DNA of 20,336 nt, from positions 1 to 20,336 of IMG/VR virus record IMGVR_UViG_3300027985_000806; one strand, 5' to 3'. Each line of letters begins with the position of its first letter. Within the stretch, counting starts at the first letter, position 1. Origin of the DNA: a virus. Positions 1 to 7,054 of this stretch are shown piece after piece. Below the pieces are notes generated by a model. It had not been told where the DNA came from. It searched no databases and was given only the letters and a program-made list of their open reading frames with translations. The translations under genes were made by a program, and so were the position numbers.

Positions 1-19
1 ACGACTTAGGGTGGTTGTT

Positions 20-508
20 TTGGCAAAGGATAAAAAGAAAAAGGAAAAGAAACCAAAAGAACTTACGCCACAGCAGATAAAATTTTGTGAAGAATATCTG
101 CGTAATAACCAGAATGGAACACAGGCTGCAATCAAAGCAGGGTACGCAACAAAATCCGCACCCACTACTGCAAACAGGCTTTTAAATGAAAACGAATTAA
201 TAAAAGAATATATAGAAAGCCGTTTAAAAAATATAATTGCCAAAGAAATCTATGATACTGATACAATTTTGAAGCAGTATACTAAAATGGCAAAGGGCGA
301 ACTGGTAGAAGAAGAAGAAATCATCGTCGAAGATTATACCTGGGGCGGTATGAATGATACCACGTTCTGCCCCCTTAAGACAGTTAAACGAAAAACCATG
401 AAAGCAGAAGGCCTTAAACGATTAGGCGATCACTTAGGCATATTTAAGAACGTTAACCCTTTAGATCAAGGAATTAATATTGTAGTTACACTTAACCCGG
501 ATAAATAG
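20..508 (+). CDS. terS: Terminase small subunit (DNA packaging)
   Basis: This is the DNA-recognition subunit of the packaging motor; it would bind viral DNA and load it onto the large terminase. After a Lys-rich leader (about residues 3-14), the segment LTPQQIKFCEEYLRN followed by GTQAAIKAGYA is the characteristic helix-turn-helix of the Terminase_2 family, and the length of 162 aa is usual. I place the start at TTG 20, because GGTGG at 10-14 sits 5 nt before it and the next gene has the same arrangement (GGTGAT then TTTTGGCA). A GTG at 11 would lie inside the ribosome binding site. The large terminase follows after 10 nt, so the two are co-transcribed. The in-frame stop at 7-9 is probably the end of a gene to the left. 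Family confident; the exact start is inference. Confidence 0.88.
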   Translation: MAKDKKKKEKKPKELTPQQIKFCEEYLRNNQNGTQAAIKAGYATKSAPTTANRLLNENELIKEYIESRLKNIIAKEIYDTDTILKQYTKMAKGELVEEEEIIVEDYTWGGMNDTTFCPLKTVKRKTMKAEGLKRLGDHLGIFKNVNPLDQGINIVVTLNPDK

Positions 509-518
509 GTGATTAATT

Positions 519-1394
519 TTGGCAGCAACAGCAGCGCAGCCACAGTTTAATTTAGAAATAGGCAAAAGTATTTTTAATCCTGTGTACTGGGATTTTTTAC
601 ATCATCACCGAAAAACCGAAATATATTACGGTAGTGGTGGATCAGGTAAATCATATTTTGTTGCAGAACGTACCGTTATAGATGTTTTGCACGGCCACAA
701 CTATTTATGCGTTAGAAATACAGCTGTATCGCTTAAAACTTCGGTATACAATGAAATATGCAAAGCTATCGAAGCAATGAAATGCAGTAGACTTTTTTCT
801 ATTAATAAATCAGACATGACTATTACCTGTATTAATGGAGCCCAAATTCTTTTTAAAGGATTGGATGATGTTGAAAAAGTTAAATCAATAACCCCTAAAA
901 AAGGCGTTATTACTGACGTATGGATCGAAGAAGCTACTGAAACTAAAGAAAATGCTTTAAATCAATTAAATGTAAGATTAAGGGGTAAATCAGAATTTAA
1001 AAAGCGTATTATTTTAACATTTAACCCAATAGATCAGAACCACTGGATTTATAAGCGTTATTTTACTAACTGGGACGATTCTAAAACATATTATGAAGAT
1101 GAAGACTTATCTATTCTTAAAACTACATATAAAGATAATCAATTCTTAGAACAGGAAGACATCGACAGGATCGAAGGATTAAAAGATGTTGATGAATTAT
1201 TTTATAATGTTTATGCGCTCGGTAATTGGGGAATTATGGGCGATATAATTTATAAAAACATTGAAAAAAGAATCATTACCCCAGAAGAACGTGCAAGCTT
1301 TTATCCGCGTGATTATGGTGCGGATTTTGGTTTTATACACCCGTCTGTCTGTTTAGAAATGTTTTACGATAAAAATAACGAAGTTTTACGATAA
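519..1394 (+). CDS. terL: Terminase large subunit, N-terminal ATPase fragment
   Basis: The first 291 codons of the split large terminase, starting at TTG 519 with GGTGAT 5 nt upstream. It has the complete packaging ATPase core and the first nuclease Asp (residue 269), then ends a few codons into the second copy of the 22-bp repeat, at TAA 1392-1394. If translated as it stands, it could be an ATPase without endonuclease activity. Confidence 0.8.
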   Translation: MAATAAQPQFNLEIGKSIFNPVYWDFLHHHRKTEIYYGSGGSGKSYFVAERTVIDVLHGHNYLCVRNTAVSLKTSVYNEICKAIEAMKCSRLFSINKSDMTITCINGAQILFKGLDDVEKVKSITPKKGVITDVWIEEATETKENALNQLNVRLRGKSEFKKRIILTFNPIDQNHWIYKRYFTNWDDSKTYYEDEDLSILKTTYKDNQFLEQEDIDRIEGLKDVDELFYNVYALGNWGIMGDIIYKNIEKRIITPEERASFYPRDYGADFGFIHPSVCLEMFYDKNNEVLR

Positions 1395-1404
1395 AAATAA
1401 CGAA
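1361..1404 (+). repeat. Exact 22-bp tandem duplication inside terL
   Basis: Positions 1361-1382 and 1383-1404 are identical and directly adjacent (each begins GTTTTACGAT and ends AATAACGAA). The flanking bases do not extend the match. A 22-bp unit adds one base modulo three and so breaks the reading frame. Confidence 0.97.
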
Positions 1405-1479
1405 ACATTATATATTTTAAATGAAGTATTTCTGCGCGGTGCTTCCAATAAAACTTTTGCAGAAGAAATTATTAAAAAA

Positions 1480-1827
1480 ATGGGTTATATTACGGCGACC
1501 TGCGATAGTGCGCAGCCGGGATCTATTTCTGAAATAAAAAACTATGGCATTACTGCATTAGCTGCGGTAAAGGGGCCCGACTCAGTAAATAATGGCATTA
1601 GATGGTTAGCTACACGTAAAAAAATAGTAATTGATCCTATTACATGCCCTAATTCAATTTTACAGTTCCAATTATACCACCGACGGCAGGATAAATTAGG
1701 TAATACCTTAGATCAGCCTGTCGATGAAGAAGACGACGCATGTGATGCATGCAGGTATGGTTTAGAAAAATACTTGGCAAAACCAAAACAATCAGCGCGG
1801 CATTACAGCGCATACCGACCAAAATAA
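1480..1827 (+). CDS. terL: Terminase large subunit, C-terminal nuclease fragment
   Basis: The second half of the split terminase, carrying the RNase H-like nuclease motifs CDSAQPGS and DEEDDACDAC. The frame is open upstream through the duplication; ATG 1480 is only the first standard start and lies in conserved sequence (IIKKMGYITATCDS), with no GGTG motif before it. It is therefore unlikely to be an independent gene. It overlaps no other gene and is followed by an AT-rich promoter-like gap. Confidence 0.7.
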   Translation: MGYITATCDSAQPGSISEIKNYGITALAAVKGPDSVNNGIRWLATRKKIVIDPITCPNSILQFQLYHRRQDKLGNTLDQPVDEEDDACDACRYGLEKYLAKPKQSARHYSAYRPK

Positions 1828-1835
1828 TTTATTTA

Positions 1836-1892
1836 TTTATATACTTTAAATAATAATATATTAATAACGATATTTTTATTGCAGGTGGTTAT
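1836..1892 (+). promoter_or_regulatory. Probable archaeal promoter before the portal gene
   Basis: The 65-bp AT-rich gap after the terminase holds TTTATATA at 1836-1843, the archaeal TATA consensus, with room for a start site near 1868 and the ribosome binding site GGTGG just before ATG 1893. This would let the portal and following gene be transcribed independently of the terminase genes. Based on sequence pattern only. Confidence 0.5.
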
Positions 1893-4010
1893 ATGGGTAA
1901 AGCAGTACCTAAAAAAGGATCTGATTATAGCGCATTTGTTACAGGAAGGCTATTAAACCGAGTTAAACACGCTGACGGGGCAGGAAGTAAGGATGGGGTA
2001 GGTGGTGCTGAAGTTAGCAGTAGCGAAATACAAAGATTAATTATGGCATACAAAAGGCCACGCATTTATACTTCTGACGAATACCGAAAGCTTATAAATA
2101 ATCCCCTTTTAAGAAATTTAATCGCTAAGAATGAATCGAGCATAAAAAAGCCACTAACACATCAATTTTATAAGTTATTTAATCGCTGGCAGGTAATATC
2201 AAAAGATGATAACGCTGACTTAGAAGAAGAAGTTAAAAACTGGCTTTTACATTCCGGGTTATTAGCAACAAGCGCCAAAGGCCCATCAGTTTTACGGGAT
2301 TGGTTTAACGATTTATATATTCATGGGCAGTTTGTGGGCCAAATAAAATATAATGGCAGTGAAGTCGATTATATTCAATACATGGACGCATGGAACGTTA
2401 CAGCTCAAGTTAATCCTGTGGATAATAGGGATGTAACATATACCCAAAAAGCCACATATAAAGATAAAACGGGCCTTAGTGTAACTAAAGAAACCGTATT
2501 TACTTCTAACGTAGAATCTGGAAAGCAAGACATGAAATCCGGCGCATACAGTAGTTCTGATATTATTTTTTATAAAGAATCACTGGACGCGGATGTTGAA
2601 ACAGCACTGGATGCAGTTCTAACCCTTTGGAATATTCGCGGTAAAGTTCCGCAGGTATTAAAAAAGCATGCGTTCCCATTCGTGCAGGTAAAAACAGGAT
2701 CATACGGTAAAGATGGATCCCCAGAATGGCCGTCGGCACCATTACCAGAAGCAGATAAAACTGTCATCGATGAATGGACTATATTTAAGGATTATCAGGC
2801 AGAAGTGGGCGACGCTGTAAATAATATGGATTCTGAACAGTCAATCGTAACTACACCCGATACAGATATAATTTTGCATAAAAATGAAATAAACAAGGAC
2901 GTTTATTTGGAATTTTTAAATTATTATGAATCGCTATGCTGGGAATGTATGAACTTTCCAAAAGATTTAATTAATGCCAGGGGCCAAACATTAGCGACTA
3001 CTTCAACCATTTTAAAAGTTATGAATCCAGTATGGGAAGGTATACAAAACACTTTCCAAATGCAAATAAACAAAATAATTAATTTAAAATGGCCGGATAA
3101 AGGCCTTAAACTTGAATTTGAAGATATAGACGTGCTTGATTCAAAAACTAATGCAGAAATAGATAAAATGTCAATGGAAACAGCTTTAATGATGTTAAAA
3201 GGCGGATTTGATGATGTTTCTGTTAAAGCATTTTTAAAACGTAAAAACTTCCCAATTGATACCGATAAAGCTACTATTAATATGGTAAAAACGGTGGATC
3301 CTGGGCAGGCGCAGCACTCAACAATGCCAAAACGTATAAGCCACCAAAAGGACGGTCGTTTAGTTTTAGAAGACCACTTCGTAGGAAAATTCGCAGTCCG
3401 CATAAATGAAGGAACTATTAAAGCGAGAGCCCAAGCCCAAAAGATCAAAGATAGAGATTTAACGCCAGAATTTTATACTGAACTTGATAATGCAATTAAT
3501 AAGCATATCCCCTACAGTGACGATTTAGTTAAAGAAATAATTAATGCTAATACTTTAAACCCAATAGTTGGAATCAAAATAAAAAAATCAATGGATGCTG
3601 CTAAATTTGTAACTAAAGAAATGTTAAATCAAGTAAAAAATTTAGTAGACGACCATAAAAACGGCCTTAAATTTATTTTACAGCGTGAATTATTGGAAGT
3701 TAAGCCATCAAAAGGAATAACTACCGATATACAGAAACTACTTGATACCACGGAAGGCAGAGCAAGAACCATCGCTGCAACAGAAATAAATAGGGCAGTC
3801 CAAGAATCCGGGATCCAATATAATATGCAGATGGATAAGGAATTTAACACCAAAACCATCGCCATATTTAGAACCGAAAGCGGCGAAGCCTGCGCAGACT
3901 GCCAAGAATACGAAGGCAAACAGTACAGCTTAGAAGATGCCCAAGGAGTAATACCAAGGCATCCTAACTGCAGATGCGAATGGGAATTTAGAACCGTACC
4001 AAACATTTAA
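1893..4010 (+). CDS. Portal protein fused to MuF-like head morphogenesis domain
   Basis: A 705-aa virion protein. The N-terminal two thirds resemble the Mu gp29/DUF935 type of portal, the ring at the capsid vertex through which DNA passes: see the segment SSIKKPLTHQFYKLFNRW, the stretch VLRDWFNDLYIHGQF, and the helical region with TLATTSTILKVMNPVWEG. The last 100 residues are a MuF/SPP1 gp7-type minor head domain, with ATEINRAVQESG followed by CADC (C667, C670) and HPNCRC (C693, C695), likely a metal-binding pair. In phage Mu these are two adjacent genes (29 and F); here they are one frame with no stop or internal ribosome binding site seen. The start ATG 1893 has GGTGG 5 nt upstream. The Mu G-like gene follows after 12 nt. 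Confidence 0.85.
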   Translation: MGKAVPKKGSDYSAFVTGRLLNRVKHADGAGSKDGVGGAEVSSSEIQRLIMAYKRPRIYTSDEYRKLINNPLLRNLIAKNESSIKKPLTHQFYKLFNRWQVISKDDNADLEEEVKNWLLHSGLLATSAKGPSVLRDWFNDLYIHGQFVGQIKYNGSEVDYIQYMDAWNVTAQVNPVDNRDVTYTQKATYKDKTGLSVTKETVFTSNVESGKQDMKSGAYSSSDIIFYKESLDADVETALDAVLTLWNIRGKVPQVLKKHAFPFVQVKTGSYGKDGSPEWPSAPLPEADKTVIDEWTIFKDYQAEVGDAVNNMDSEQSIVTTPDTDIILHKNEINKDVYLEFLNYYESLCWECMNFPKDLINARGQTLATTSTILKVMNPVWEGIQNTFQMQINKIINLKWPDKGLKLEFEDIDVLDSKTNAEIDKMSMETALMMLKGGFDDVSVKAFLKRKNFPIDTDKATINMVKTVDPGQAQHSTMPKRISHQKDGRLVLEDHFVGKFAVRINEGTIKARAQAQKIKDRDLTPEFYTELDNAINKHIPYSDDLVKEIINANTLNPIVGIKIKKSMDAAKFVTKEMLNQVKNLVDDHKNGLKFILQRELLEVKPSKGITTDIQKLLDTTEGRARTIAATEINRAVQESGIQYNMQMDKEFNTKTIAIFRTESGEACADCQEYEGKQYSLEDAQGVIPRHPNCRCEWEFRTVPNI

Positions 4011-4022
4011 GGGGGCCCAGTT

Positions 4023-4493
4023 ATGAACAGTATACGTTATACAATAAATTTTAATTTGGGGGAAACAGCGAATCTTATTAAAAAAAGAGTGGCTGCAACA
4101 ATTAGATCCCAGGGCCAAAATGTATACGCAGATGCCAAAACAATAATAAGAACGGGTTATAATACCGGGCGCCTGGGCTGGCTTCCAATAACTGATAAAA
4201 CCAGAAGGCAATACCAACGAATGGGCCAAAGAACGCACCCTGGATTAATATCACCATATAGGGATCGAAAAAAATTAAAACAAAGTATCCACATACAAAT
4301 GCTAAACGGTGGGCTAACAGCAGAAATATATGCCAGTGCAGCGCATGCCGCAATAATTGAAGGCGACGGAAAGCCATCGGCAACACGTACAAAAGGAAAA
4401 CCAGTTAAAAGGCCATTTTTAAACCCTGCTTTAGAAGACAATAGAAAAAATATAATAGATGCAATTAATGCAGCAATAGCAGGCAGTTTATAA
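4023..4493 (+). CDS. Virion morphogenesis protein, Mu gpG-like
   Basis: A 156-aa protein that fits the phage virion morphogenesis family (Mu gpG; tail completion/head-tail joining). The family pattern visible is a W.PI...T...Y region (WLPITDKTRRQY), then KLKQSI, a YASAAHAAIIEGDG segment and RPFLNPALEDN near the C-terminus. Its place directly after the portal-MuF gene matches the F-G order in Mu. The start ATG 4023 is preceded by a GGGGG run (4011-4015) rather than the usual GGTGAT, so translation may be weaker. It ends only 7 bp from the end of a leftward gene. Confidence 0.72.
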   Translation: MNSIRYTINFNLGETANLIKKRVAATIRSQGQNVYADAKTIIRTGYNTGRLGWLPITDKTRRQYQRMGQRTHPGLISPYRDRKKLKQSIHIQMLNGGLTAEIYASAAHAAIIEGDGKPSATRTKGKPVKRPFLNPALEDNRKNIIDAINAAIAGSL

Positions 4494-4503
4494 TTATTTT
4501 TTA
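4494..4503 (+). terminator. Short T-rich convergent terminator region
   Basis: Between the convergent stop codons lies TTATTTTTTAA. Archaeal transcription can end on such U-tracts, so this could end the rightward block; on the other strand it is A-rich and gives no such signal. Weak evidence. Confidence 0.35.
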
Positions 4504-4689
4504 ATTAGAATTATCATATTCTAATTCAATTATATCCCAATATTCTTTCGGATATTTATGATACTTATTTTCTAAAGGTGCGTATTCTTCTACTTTTTTT
4601 AATATATGTTCCAATGCTTTTTCTTTTGATTTAAAACATTGTATAATATGCCCATCTTCATATCCTTCCCAAACCCCATAAATTATCAA
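4501..4689 (-). CDS. Small hypothetical protein (62 aa)
   Basis: Not recognised with certainty. The 62-aa acidic protein opens IIYGVWEGYEDGHIIQCFKS and continues with a KEKALEHILKKVEEY helix. This layout (short strand, 'EG', strand, then 'SKEKA' helix) recalls small phage proteins of the DUF7336 kind; that is only a resemblance. The start is TTG 4689, overlapping the previous stop as TTGA, with AAAGGTGAAAA just upstream, so it is translationally coupled. It is the last gene of the leftward cassette. Confidence 0.65.
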   Translation of the reverse strand: MIIYGVWEGYEDGHIIQCFKSKEKALEHILKKVEEYAPLENKYHKYPKEYWDIIELEYDNSN

Positions 4690-5033
4690 TTTTTCACCTT
4701 TAGAACTGATTCTAATTTGTCGTGTATACTGCAGACAATATCCCGTTTATGCCGGTAAATTTCAGTCGTTTCTTCATCGTAAATAATGTTCGGGTTTTCG
4801 GATGTTCTTTCCAAAATTATTTTAGTTAATCCGCAGTATTTGGTCTTAATGATTATCGAAAGGGTTTTTAATTCTTCATCGGTAAACTGTGGGGCTTTAG
4901 GTTCAAAACCATTACAATAAACAGGCAATTCTATTAAATCAAAGCCATAGAATTTACAGTTATTACCGTCACCCTGCTGTATGCATAAATCACATAAGCA
5001 AGTATTAACGCCTTCTTTTTTTTCTGATTCCAT
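4686..5033 (-). CDS. Cys-rich small protein, probable metal binding (115 aa)
   Basis: Function unknown. The N-terminal 40 residues carry five cysteines: C12, C14, C17, C26 and C40, followed by GFEPK. A 'C..C....C....C.GFE' arrangement is common in small archaeal and phage proteins and suggests zinc or an iron-sulfur cluster. The rest is helical and charged, without membrane segments. The start ATG 5033 has a perfect GGTGATTTAA spacer upstream. It overlaps the next gene by 4 bp. Confidence 0.7.
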   Translation of the reverse strand: MESEKKEGVNTCLCDLCIQQGDGNNCKFYGFDLIELPVYCNGFEPKAPQFTDEELKTLSIIIKTKYCGLTKIILERTSENPNIIYDEETTEIYRHKRDIVCSIHDKLESVLKVKN

Positions 5034-5061
5034 TTAAATCACCCTAAAAGATTTAAGTTAT

Positions 5062-5337
5062 TTAATTTTTAAGAAATATCATAACTTCTTCTTTTGACAT
5101 GTTAGGATTATAATTTTTATTACATTTTTTACATAATATATATCCGGTTTTAGTATTTTCATTGTATTCTGAAACTACGATTTCTTCTGATAAATGGTAT
5201 TCGCCGCATTTTCTGCATCGGTCTATATTGTATACTGAGCATAATTCAGAAATTGAACTGTTTACCTGATAATTATCTAATTTTTTAAGATCTCTAATAA
5301 TTTTTAAAGCCAATTTTCTTTTTTCAACTGCTGCCAT
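5062..5337 (-). CDS. Zinc-ribbon small protein (91 aa)
   Basis: A 91-aa protein with a basic helical N-terminus (EKRKLALKIIRDLKKLD) and a C-terminal zinc ribbon formed by CRKC (C41, C44) and CKKC (C69, C72). It may bind nucleic acid or a protein partner; no specific family is recognised. ATG 5337 is preceded by AGGTGATTTAG. A TATA box at 5391-5398 lies upstream, so it is probably the first gene of a three-gene transcript with the two genes downstream. Confidence 0.7.
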   Translation of the reverse strand: MAAVEKRKLALKIIRDLKKLDNYQVNSSISELCSVYNIDRCRKCGEYHLSEEIVVSEYNENTKTGYILCKKCNKNYNPNMSKEEVMIFLKN

Positions 5338-5374
5338 CTAAATCACCTTACTTTTTAACTTAGTTCTAATTATA

Positions 5375-5405
5375 AGTATAGCTATAATACTATATAAACA
5401 TTTCG
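5375..5405 (-). promoter_or_regulatory. Leftward archaeal promoter with inverted repeat
   Basis: Read on the minus strand, CGAAATGTTTATATA combines a BRE-like CGAAA with the consensus TATA box TTTATATA (5391-5398). The start site would fall near 5365-5370. Arms AGTAT (5375-5379) and ATACT (5387-5391) flank a centre containing the 10-bp palindrome TATAGCTATA (5377-5386), placed where a repressor would block transcription. This serves the three genes 5337 to 4501. The 98-bp gap 5338-5435 holds nothing else that I can see. Confidence 0.6.
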
Positions 5406-5435
5406 GTTTTCTCGGGGCCAAAAAAAATAAAGAAG

Positions 5436-5915
5436 TTATTTAACTAATTTTTTAACTTTAATTATTAATTCGTCGGCTGTTTCGCCGTAAATACATTCAG
5501 TAATATCATTATTTTCTATAAAATCGGTTACGACTAAAGTTATTTTGGCATTTAATGCAGTTTTAGTAAATAATTCATCAATTAGGTATTTACAGGCATT
5601 AGGGCCTAAATTAGTAATAACTGTTTCATTTAAATCTACACTAATTTTATCCCTTTCGGCAAGTACTTTATCATGGGCATTCTGCCACATCTGTAGCTGT
5701 TTATTTAAATTGACACATTCTTCTTTTAATACACTATTCTCTTTTTTTATTTCTGCCGTATTTTCAATGATATTCTGCAAGTCTTCAATAGTTGATAATG
5801 CAGTACTTAATTCGTATTTTAAATTGGATGCTTCTTCTTTAGCTTTTTCTGTTTCATCACGTATTATATCTAAATCAGATAATTTAATGTTTACTGTAAC
5901 CAATTCTTCTATCAT
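5436..5915 (-). CDS. Coiled-coil protein (159 aa)
   Basis: Function unknown. Residues about 17-105 form a long acidic heptad-type coiled coil (ETEKAKEEASNLKYELSTAL... through KQLQMWQNAHDKVLAERDK). A short mixed alpha/beta C-terminal part follows (VVTDFIENNDITECIYGET). There are no Cys pairs and no membrane segment, so it is likely a cytoplasmic oligomer. ATG 5915 has GAGGT upstream. Its 5' leader contains the GC-rich foldable element at 5936-6004, only about 10 nt before the ribosome binding site. Confidence 0.7.
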   Translation of the reverse strand: MIEELVTVNIKLSDLDIIRDETEKAKEEASNLKYELSTALSTIEDLQNIIENTAEIKKENSVLKEECVNLNKQLQMWQNAHDKVLAERDKISVDLNETVITNLGPNACKYLIDELFTKTALNAKITLVVTDFIENNDITECIYGETADELIIKVKKLVK

Positions 5916-5935
5916 GGTATAACCTCTAAAAATGG

Positions 5936-6004
5936 CGCCCCCTTCGGCACTTTCGCAGCCGTCAGCGGTAAAGAAGCTTTTTTGGATAAACTGATAAGGG
6001 GGCA
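5936..6004 (-). ncRNA. GC-rich structured RNA element, probable 5' leader
   Basis: A strikingly GC-rich 70-nt island in AT-rich DNA, between the methyltransferase stop and the coiled-coil gene. On the minus strand the ends pair as UGCCCCCUU (6004-5996) with AAGGGGGCG (5944-5936), nine pairs including one U-G. Inside, UCAG can pair with CUGA, and CGGC with GCCG around a UGCGAAAGU loop. That gives a three-way junction somewhat like a tRNA, but there is no T-arm consensus. It could be a cis-regulatory leader, a processed viral RNA, or part of a terminator. No known riboswitch class is recognised. Drawn by eye, not computed. Confidence 0.5.
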
Positions 6005-6011
6005 GAAAAAA

Positions 6012-6713
6012 TTATAATATAAAATTTAATGTACTTTGTTTTAATCTGCTTTTGGCCGTTTCAAAGTATTTTTTATCCATTTCTATACCGATAAAACTTC
6101 TATCGCAGGTTTTACAGGCGACGCCGGTGCTGCCTGATCCCATAGTGAAGTCAACGACAAGGTCTCCTTTATTAGAAAATGTATTTATTAAGTCTATTAA
6201 AAGCTTTTGGGGCTTCTGCGTAGGGTGGTATCCATCTAAATCTTTGGAATATTCCAAAACATTAGATTTAAAGGCTTTCCCTTCCCATAAATTAAAAATA
6301 CTTTGATGTTCTTCATTCCCATTTTTACCAAAAACGATTATATCTTCATAATAATTAACAGGCGCTTTTTTAGCTAATAAGCAGTTAGCAAAATGGTTTT
6401 TTAACCATATCATCCTATATTTAAACGATATTTTATTTGGTGCATTAGTTATAAGTTTTGATGTGTATGGTTCCTGGCTAAAAAATATCGCCCTACCTTT
6501 GGGCCTTAATAGGTGGTCGGCCATTTCAAATACTTCTACGGGATCAATGGCGTCGTCCCATTCGTTAGCACTTAACCCCGTAGTCAATGAAGCGGGGCTG
6601 CTTCTCATGCCTTTAGCGGTACCATAAGGAAGATCCGTCAAAATTAAATCAACAGTTCCGGGCTTTATTTTTTTAATCTCATGTCGGCAGTCACCGTTAT
6701 AAATTTCTATCAA
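6012..6713 (-). CDS. Beta-class DNA methyltransferase (N6-adenine or N4-cytosine)
   Basis: A 233-aa SAM-dependent DNA methyltransferase. The catalytic motif IV is DLPY (27-30), a known variant of DPPY in phage enzymes, and the SAM-binding motif I is FTMGSG (189-194). Motif IV before motif I is the beta-class order. HPTQKPQKLL before motif I is also typical. The target sequence cannot be read from the protein. No restriction enzyme gene is next to it, so it is probably an orphan methyltransferase protecting the virus from host restriction or marking its DNA. The start is TTG 6713, with GGTGG 5 nt upstream. Compact size suggests no separate large recognition domain. Confidence 0.9.
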   Translation of the reverse strand: MIEIYNGDCRHEIKKIKPGTVDLILTDLPYGTAKGMRSSPASLTTGLSANEWDDAIDPVEVFEMADHLLRPKGRAIFFSQEPYTSKLITNAPNKISFKYRMIWLKNHFANCLLAKKAPVNYYEDIIVFGKNGNEEHQSIFNLWEGKAFKSNVLEYSKDLDGYHPTQKPQKLLIDLINTFSNKGDLVVDFTMGSGSTGVACKTCDRSFIGIEMDKKYFETAKSRLKQSTLNFIL

Positions 6714-6730
6714 AATACCACCAAATAAAT

Positions 6731-7045
6731 TTAAATAAGTGATAATGGTTTAAAATTAGGTTTTTTGTTTTTTAATCTAATCCAGGCGTCGATCTCTGTT
6801 CGCATTCCATTAGTAGGGGGGCCATAAACATACAATTCATCGCAATGCTGCATTAACTCAATGCCCATTATAATCCCCCGATTACGTTCAGAAGGATCAG
6901 AATCATTTAAAAAATTAGTAAAATAAATATGTGGTACAATAGGCAGTATATTTTGAAGGGCCAAGGATCGGGCTATTTCTTTAGCTTTTTTAACGTTTTC
7001 TTCTACGTTTCCACTGTATGGGCTACATACAAATACTTTTTTAAT
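6731..7045 (-). CDS. DUF4406-like (nucleoside deoxyribosyltransferase-fold) protein, ATT start
   Basis: A small Rossmann-like protein of the DUF4406/DUF7768 type, a relative of nucleoside 2-deoxyribosyltransferases. The N-terminal strand and loop VFVCSPYSGNVEENVKKAKE is the family signature, followed by PIVPHIYF, the helix GIELMQHCDELYVYG, and GMRTEIDAWIRLKN. Such proteins may act on nucleotides or modified bases, but the activity of this one is unknown. The signature lies upstream of the first standard start (TTG 6964). An in-frame TAG is at 7057-7055, and between them the only plausible start is ATT 7045, exactly 5 nt after GGTG. I therefore call a 104-aa protein with a non-standard ATT start. 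Confidence 0.72.
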   Translation of the reverse strand: MKKVFVCSPYSGNVEENVKKAKEIARSLALQNILPIVPHIYFTNFLNDSDPSERNRGIIMGIELMQHCDELYVYGPPTNGMRTEIDAWIRLKNKKPNFKPLSLI

Positions 7046-7054
7046 AATTCCACC

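Larger units (their letters stand above)
519..1827 (+). pseudogene. terL: Terminase large subunit, split by a 22-bp tandem duplication
   Basis: The packaging motor ATPase/nuclease, here in two frames. Removing one copy of the exact 22-bp tandem repeat at 1361-1404 restores one 428-aa frame, which passes through MFYDKNNETLYILNEVF and joins the two halves without loss. The ATPase half has Walker A GSGGSGKS (38-45), Walker B ITDVWIEE (131-138) and the coupling motif ILTFNP. The nuclease half has Asp in GADFGF (269), a second Asp in ATCDSA and a third acidic cluster EEDDACDA. The duplication falls between the first and second nuclease acidic motifs, so the encoded N-terminal fragment has no complete nuclease. 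All motifs are intact, so the damage looks recent. It may be a dead allele, a reversible slippage variant, an assembly error, or bridged by ribosome bypass. Confidence 0.88.

Noticed and set aside
1831-1870. Runs of TTTA/ATTA before the portal as a repeat array
   Set aside because: Simple AT-rich promoter sequence with no regular unit.
5545-5922. A 125-codon forward frame opposite the coiled-coil gene
   Set aside because: It mirrors the coiled-coil gene, lacks a GGTG motif and runs against the direction of the cassette.
5932-5994. A 20-codon ATG frame across the GC-rich element
   Set aside because: It is short, has no ribosome binding site and lies on the strand opposite the flanking genes; the pairing pattern explains the region better.
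5936-6004. A true tRNA gene at the GC-rich element
   Set aside because: The outer stem resembles an acceptor stem, but there is no GTTCRA T-arm and no proper anticodon arm.
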